Assembly (NCBI GenBank): GCA_035939575.1
Contig: DASZFS010000280.1
Coordinates: 1 to 64,000 of the forward strand
Direction: 5' to 3'
DNA from: DATKHR01 sp035939575
Lineage (GTDB): Bacteria > Acidobacteriota > Vicinamibacteria > Vicinamibacterales > CAVVIG01
DNA length: 64,000 bases
Part shown: positions 63,078 through 64,000 of the stretch, piece by piece
Numbering within the stretch: position 1 is the stretch's first letter
Layout of the letters: the number at the start of each line of letters is the position of its first letter
The notes under the pieces: model-generated
Told to the model about the DNA's origin: nothing
Seen by the model: the letters and a program-made list of their open reading frames with translations, nothing else
Databases searched by the model: none
Program-made: the position numbers and the translations under genes

Positions 63078-63890
63078 ATGATTCTCGGCCAAACTCCCGG
63101 TGGCGTGCCGGTTCCGTTGACTCCGATGAGCCCGACAGGTCCGACCGCTTCGCATCCGATCGATTTCACGCCGCCGACACCCGGTGGCGGGAACATCTTC
63201 AAGCTGCCGCGCACGGGGTTCTACTCGCAGCAAATCTCGAACAACTTCTGGTCGAACACGCCTCGGATGCGCGCCTTCCCGGCGTATCATCCGCTGAACC
63301 CGAACACGGGTCCGCAGGCGCTTCCTCCGATCGCGCCTCCGCCTGTCGCTGCCGCGCCGGCCGCGCCGGCCCCCGGACCTTCGCCCGCCGGCACCGCGGG
63401 CGCGTTCGGTGGCTCGGGCTTCGGTTCGAGCGGTGGCGTGCGCAACCACTATCACGTGGACCCGTACATGGTGATGCGCTCGGGGAACTTCCCCGGCATC
63501 TCGCCCTCCGGCCGCAACATCCGGGCGGGCTACATGAACGCGGGCGCGCGTGTCCAGGCGTCGATGCCGTACCAGTCGGCACCGTTGCCGCCCGACATGC
63601 CGCCTCCGCCGCCGGTGCCCGCACCGGGCGCGAAGGCCCCGGTTCCCGCGGCGACGCACGGCTTCGGCGGGTTCTCGTGGAACCCGGTCCACTGGTTTCG
63701 GCGCCAGCCGAATCACTCTCAGATGATCACGCGGCAGGCGCACGCCATGTTCGGCTCTGCGAGCTGCGAGTGGGTCGGCCCCCGCCTCGACGGCACGAAG
63801 GTGCAGATTTGCGGCGGTCGCGTCATCCAGGTCGTCGACCAGTCCGGCAACGTGCTCTGGAACGCGTACTCGAATCCGGACGCGTACTAG
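63078..63890 (+). CDS. Putative virion protein with NPVH motif (270 aa)
   Basis: ATG at 63078 selected: GAGGTG precedes it, and the earlier TTG at 63027 lies in the promoter. Pro/Gly-rich with a Tyr/His segment (VRNHYHVDPYMVMRSGNFPG), a PP-rich linker, and a C-terminal FSWNPVHWFRRQPNHSQMIT reminiscent of the NPFHA motif of the 9320/10419 proteins. It ends ICGGRVIQVVDQSGNVLWNA. Probable structural protein. Confidence 0.6.
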   Translation: MILGQTPGGVPVPLTPMSPTGPTASHPIDFTPPTPGGGNIFKLPRTGFYSQQISNNFWSNTPRMRAFPAYHPLNPNTGPQALPPIAPPPVAAAPAAPAPGPSPAGTAGAFGGSGFGSSGGVRNHYHVDPYMVMRSGNFPGISPSGRNIRAGYMNAGARVQASMPYQSAPLPPDMPPPPPVPAPGAKAPVPAATHGFGGFSWNPVHWFRRQPNHSQMITRQAHAMFGSASCEWVGPRLDGTKVQICGGRVIQVVDQSGNVLWNAYSNPDAY

Positions 63891-63909
63891 GTTCGGCGGA
63901 GCGCCACTG

Positions 63910-64000
63910 ATGGCGATCTGGCCAAATCCCGAGAGCGTCATCTACCCGCGCGCGTACCCTCCTAAGTACCCGTGCAGGATGACGACGCGCACGGTGGCGC
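63910..64000 (+). CDS. Partial hypothetical protein, 3' end outside window
   Basis: An ATG preceded by GGCGGAG opens 30 codons (MAIWPNPESVIYPRAYPPKY) and leaves the window. Probably the next virion gene of the operon starting at 63078. Confidence 0.5.
   Translation, partial: MAIWPNPESVIYPRAYPPKYPCRMTTRTVA

Noticed and set aside
1..64000. Terminase, portal, tail or HK97 capsid genes
   Set aside because: Looked for large-terminase Walker motifs, portal-like and tape-measure-like long genes; none seen, though they could lie outside the window.
1..64000. tRNA genes and CRISPR arrays
   Set aside because: No cloverleaf-like segment or regular repeat-spacer pattern was noticed by eye; a tRNAscan run would decide.

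Overview
The window reads as a GC-rich double-stranded DNA bacteriophage genome (or provirus) that runs off both ends of the sequence. Nearly all of it is coding. Genes are short and packed into strand-switching operons in which stop and start codons overlap as ATGA, GTGA or TGATG. I saw no rRNA, tRNA, CRISPR array or insertion sequence. The best hint about the host is a lipoprotein at 15984-16658: a lipobox, a long Gly/Ala/Thr low-complexity stretch, then Cys-rich repeats. That architecture is typical of Myxococcota (Polyangia), so a myxobacterial-type host is inferred, not proven.

Layout. (1) 1-11458 and 12743-13258 hold the likely virion genes: a 264-aa candidate major capsid protein with sequence hints of a double jelly-roll, several 120-180 aa beta-rich proteins, many small proteins with one or two membrane segments and basic tails, a membrane-anchored lytic transglycosylase, a peptidoglycan-binding membrane protein, and a transglutaminase-like peptidase whose catalytic cysteine motif is split by a LAGLIDADG intein. 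(2) 11455-16658 is a sugar and surface cassette: three glycosyltransferase-like proteins, a WlbA/WbpB-like sugar dehydrogenase and the lipoprotein. (3) 16951-22471 has accessory genes ending with a MoxR-type AAA ATPase and a metallopeptidase-like VWA protein. (4) 22692-25622 is a block of small zinc-binding and hypothetical genes with a free-standing homing endonuclease. (5) 25619-31991 holds more probable virion genes, including a candidate C1q/TNF-like spike and a 663-aa coiled-coil protein. (6) 32979-39248 is a tandem array of short paralogous proteins sharing a C-terminal (D/E)EG-x-(T/V)-W...AARAL motif, flanking an AT-rich divergent control region at 37403-37637. Two more copies lie at 17.9-18.9 kb. 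(7) 39284-45612 carries a HerA/FtsK-like ATPase, regulators and a DUF3987-like protein. (8) 45784-62997 is the replication and nucleotide-metabolism operon: SNF2-type helicase, Cas4-like nuclease, P-loop protein, ssDNA-binding candidate, PolB-type exonuclease, a UDG-exonuclease-PolA fusion, a RecD/Dda-like helicase, an AEP-type primase, dNMP kinase, a MazG-like protein and ThyX. (9) 62993 to the end returns to virion-like genes behind a probable late promoter.

How it fits together. No terminase, portal, tape measure, tail tube or sheath could be recognised. A jelly-roll-like capsid candidate, at least a dozen small membrane proteins, membrane-anchored peptidoglycan enzymes and a HerA-family ATPase together suggest a tailless, membrane-containing virus with a genome much larger than known bacterial examples. 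This is an inference: tail genes could lie outside the window. Two recurring DNA signals appear to organise expression. One is a TTGACN-N17/18-hexamer promoter in front of putative virion genes. The other is a 14-bp imperfect palindrome (GTTAGAGTGCCAGC-like) at ten operon boundaries. The virus carries its own replisome and dTMP pathway (ThyX plus dNMP kinase) but no recognised RNA polymerase.
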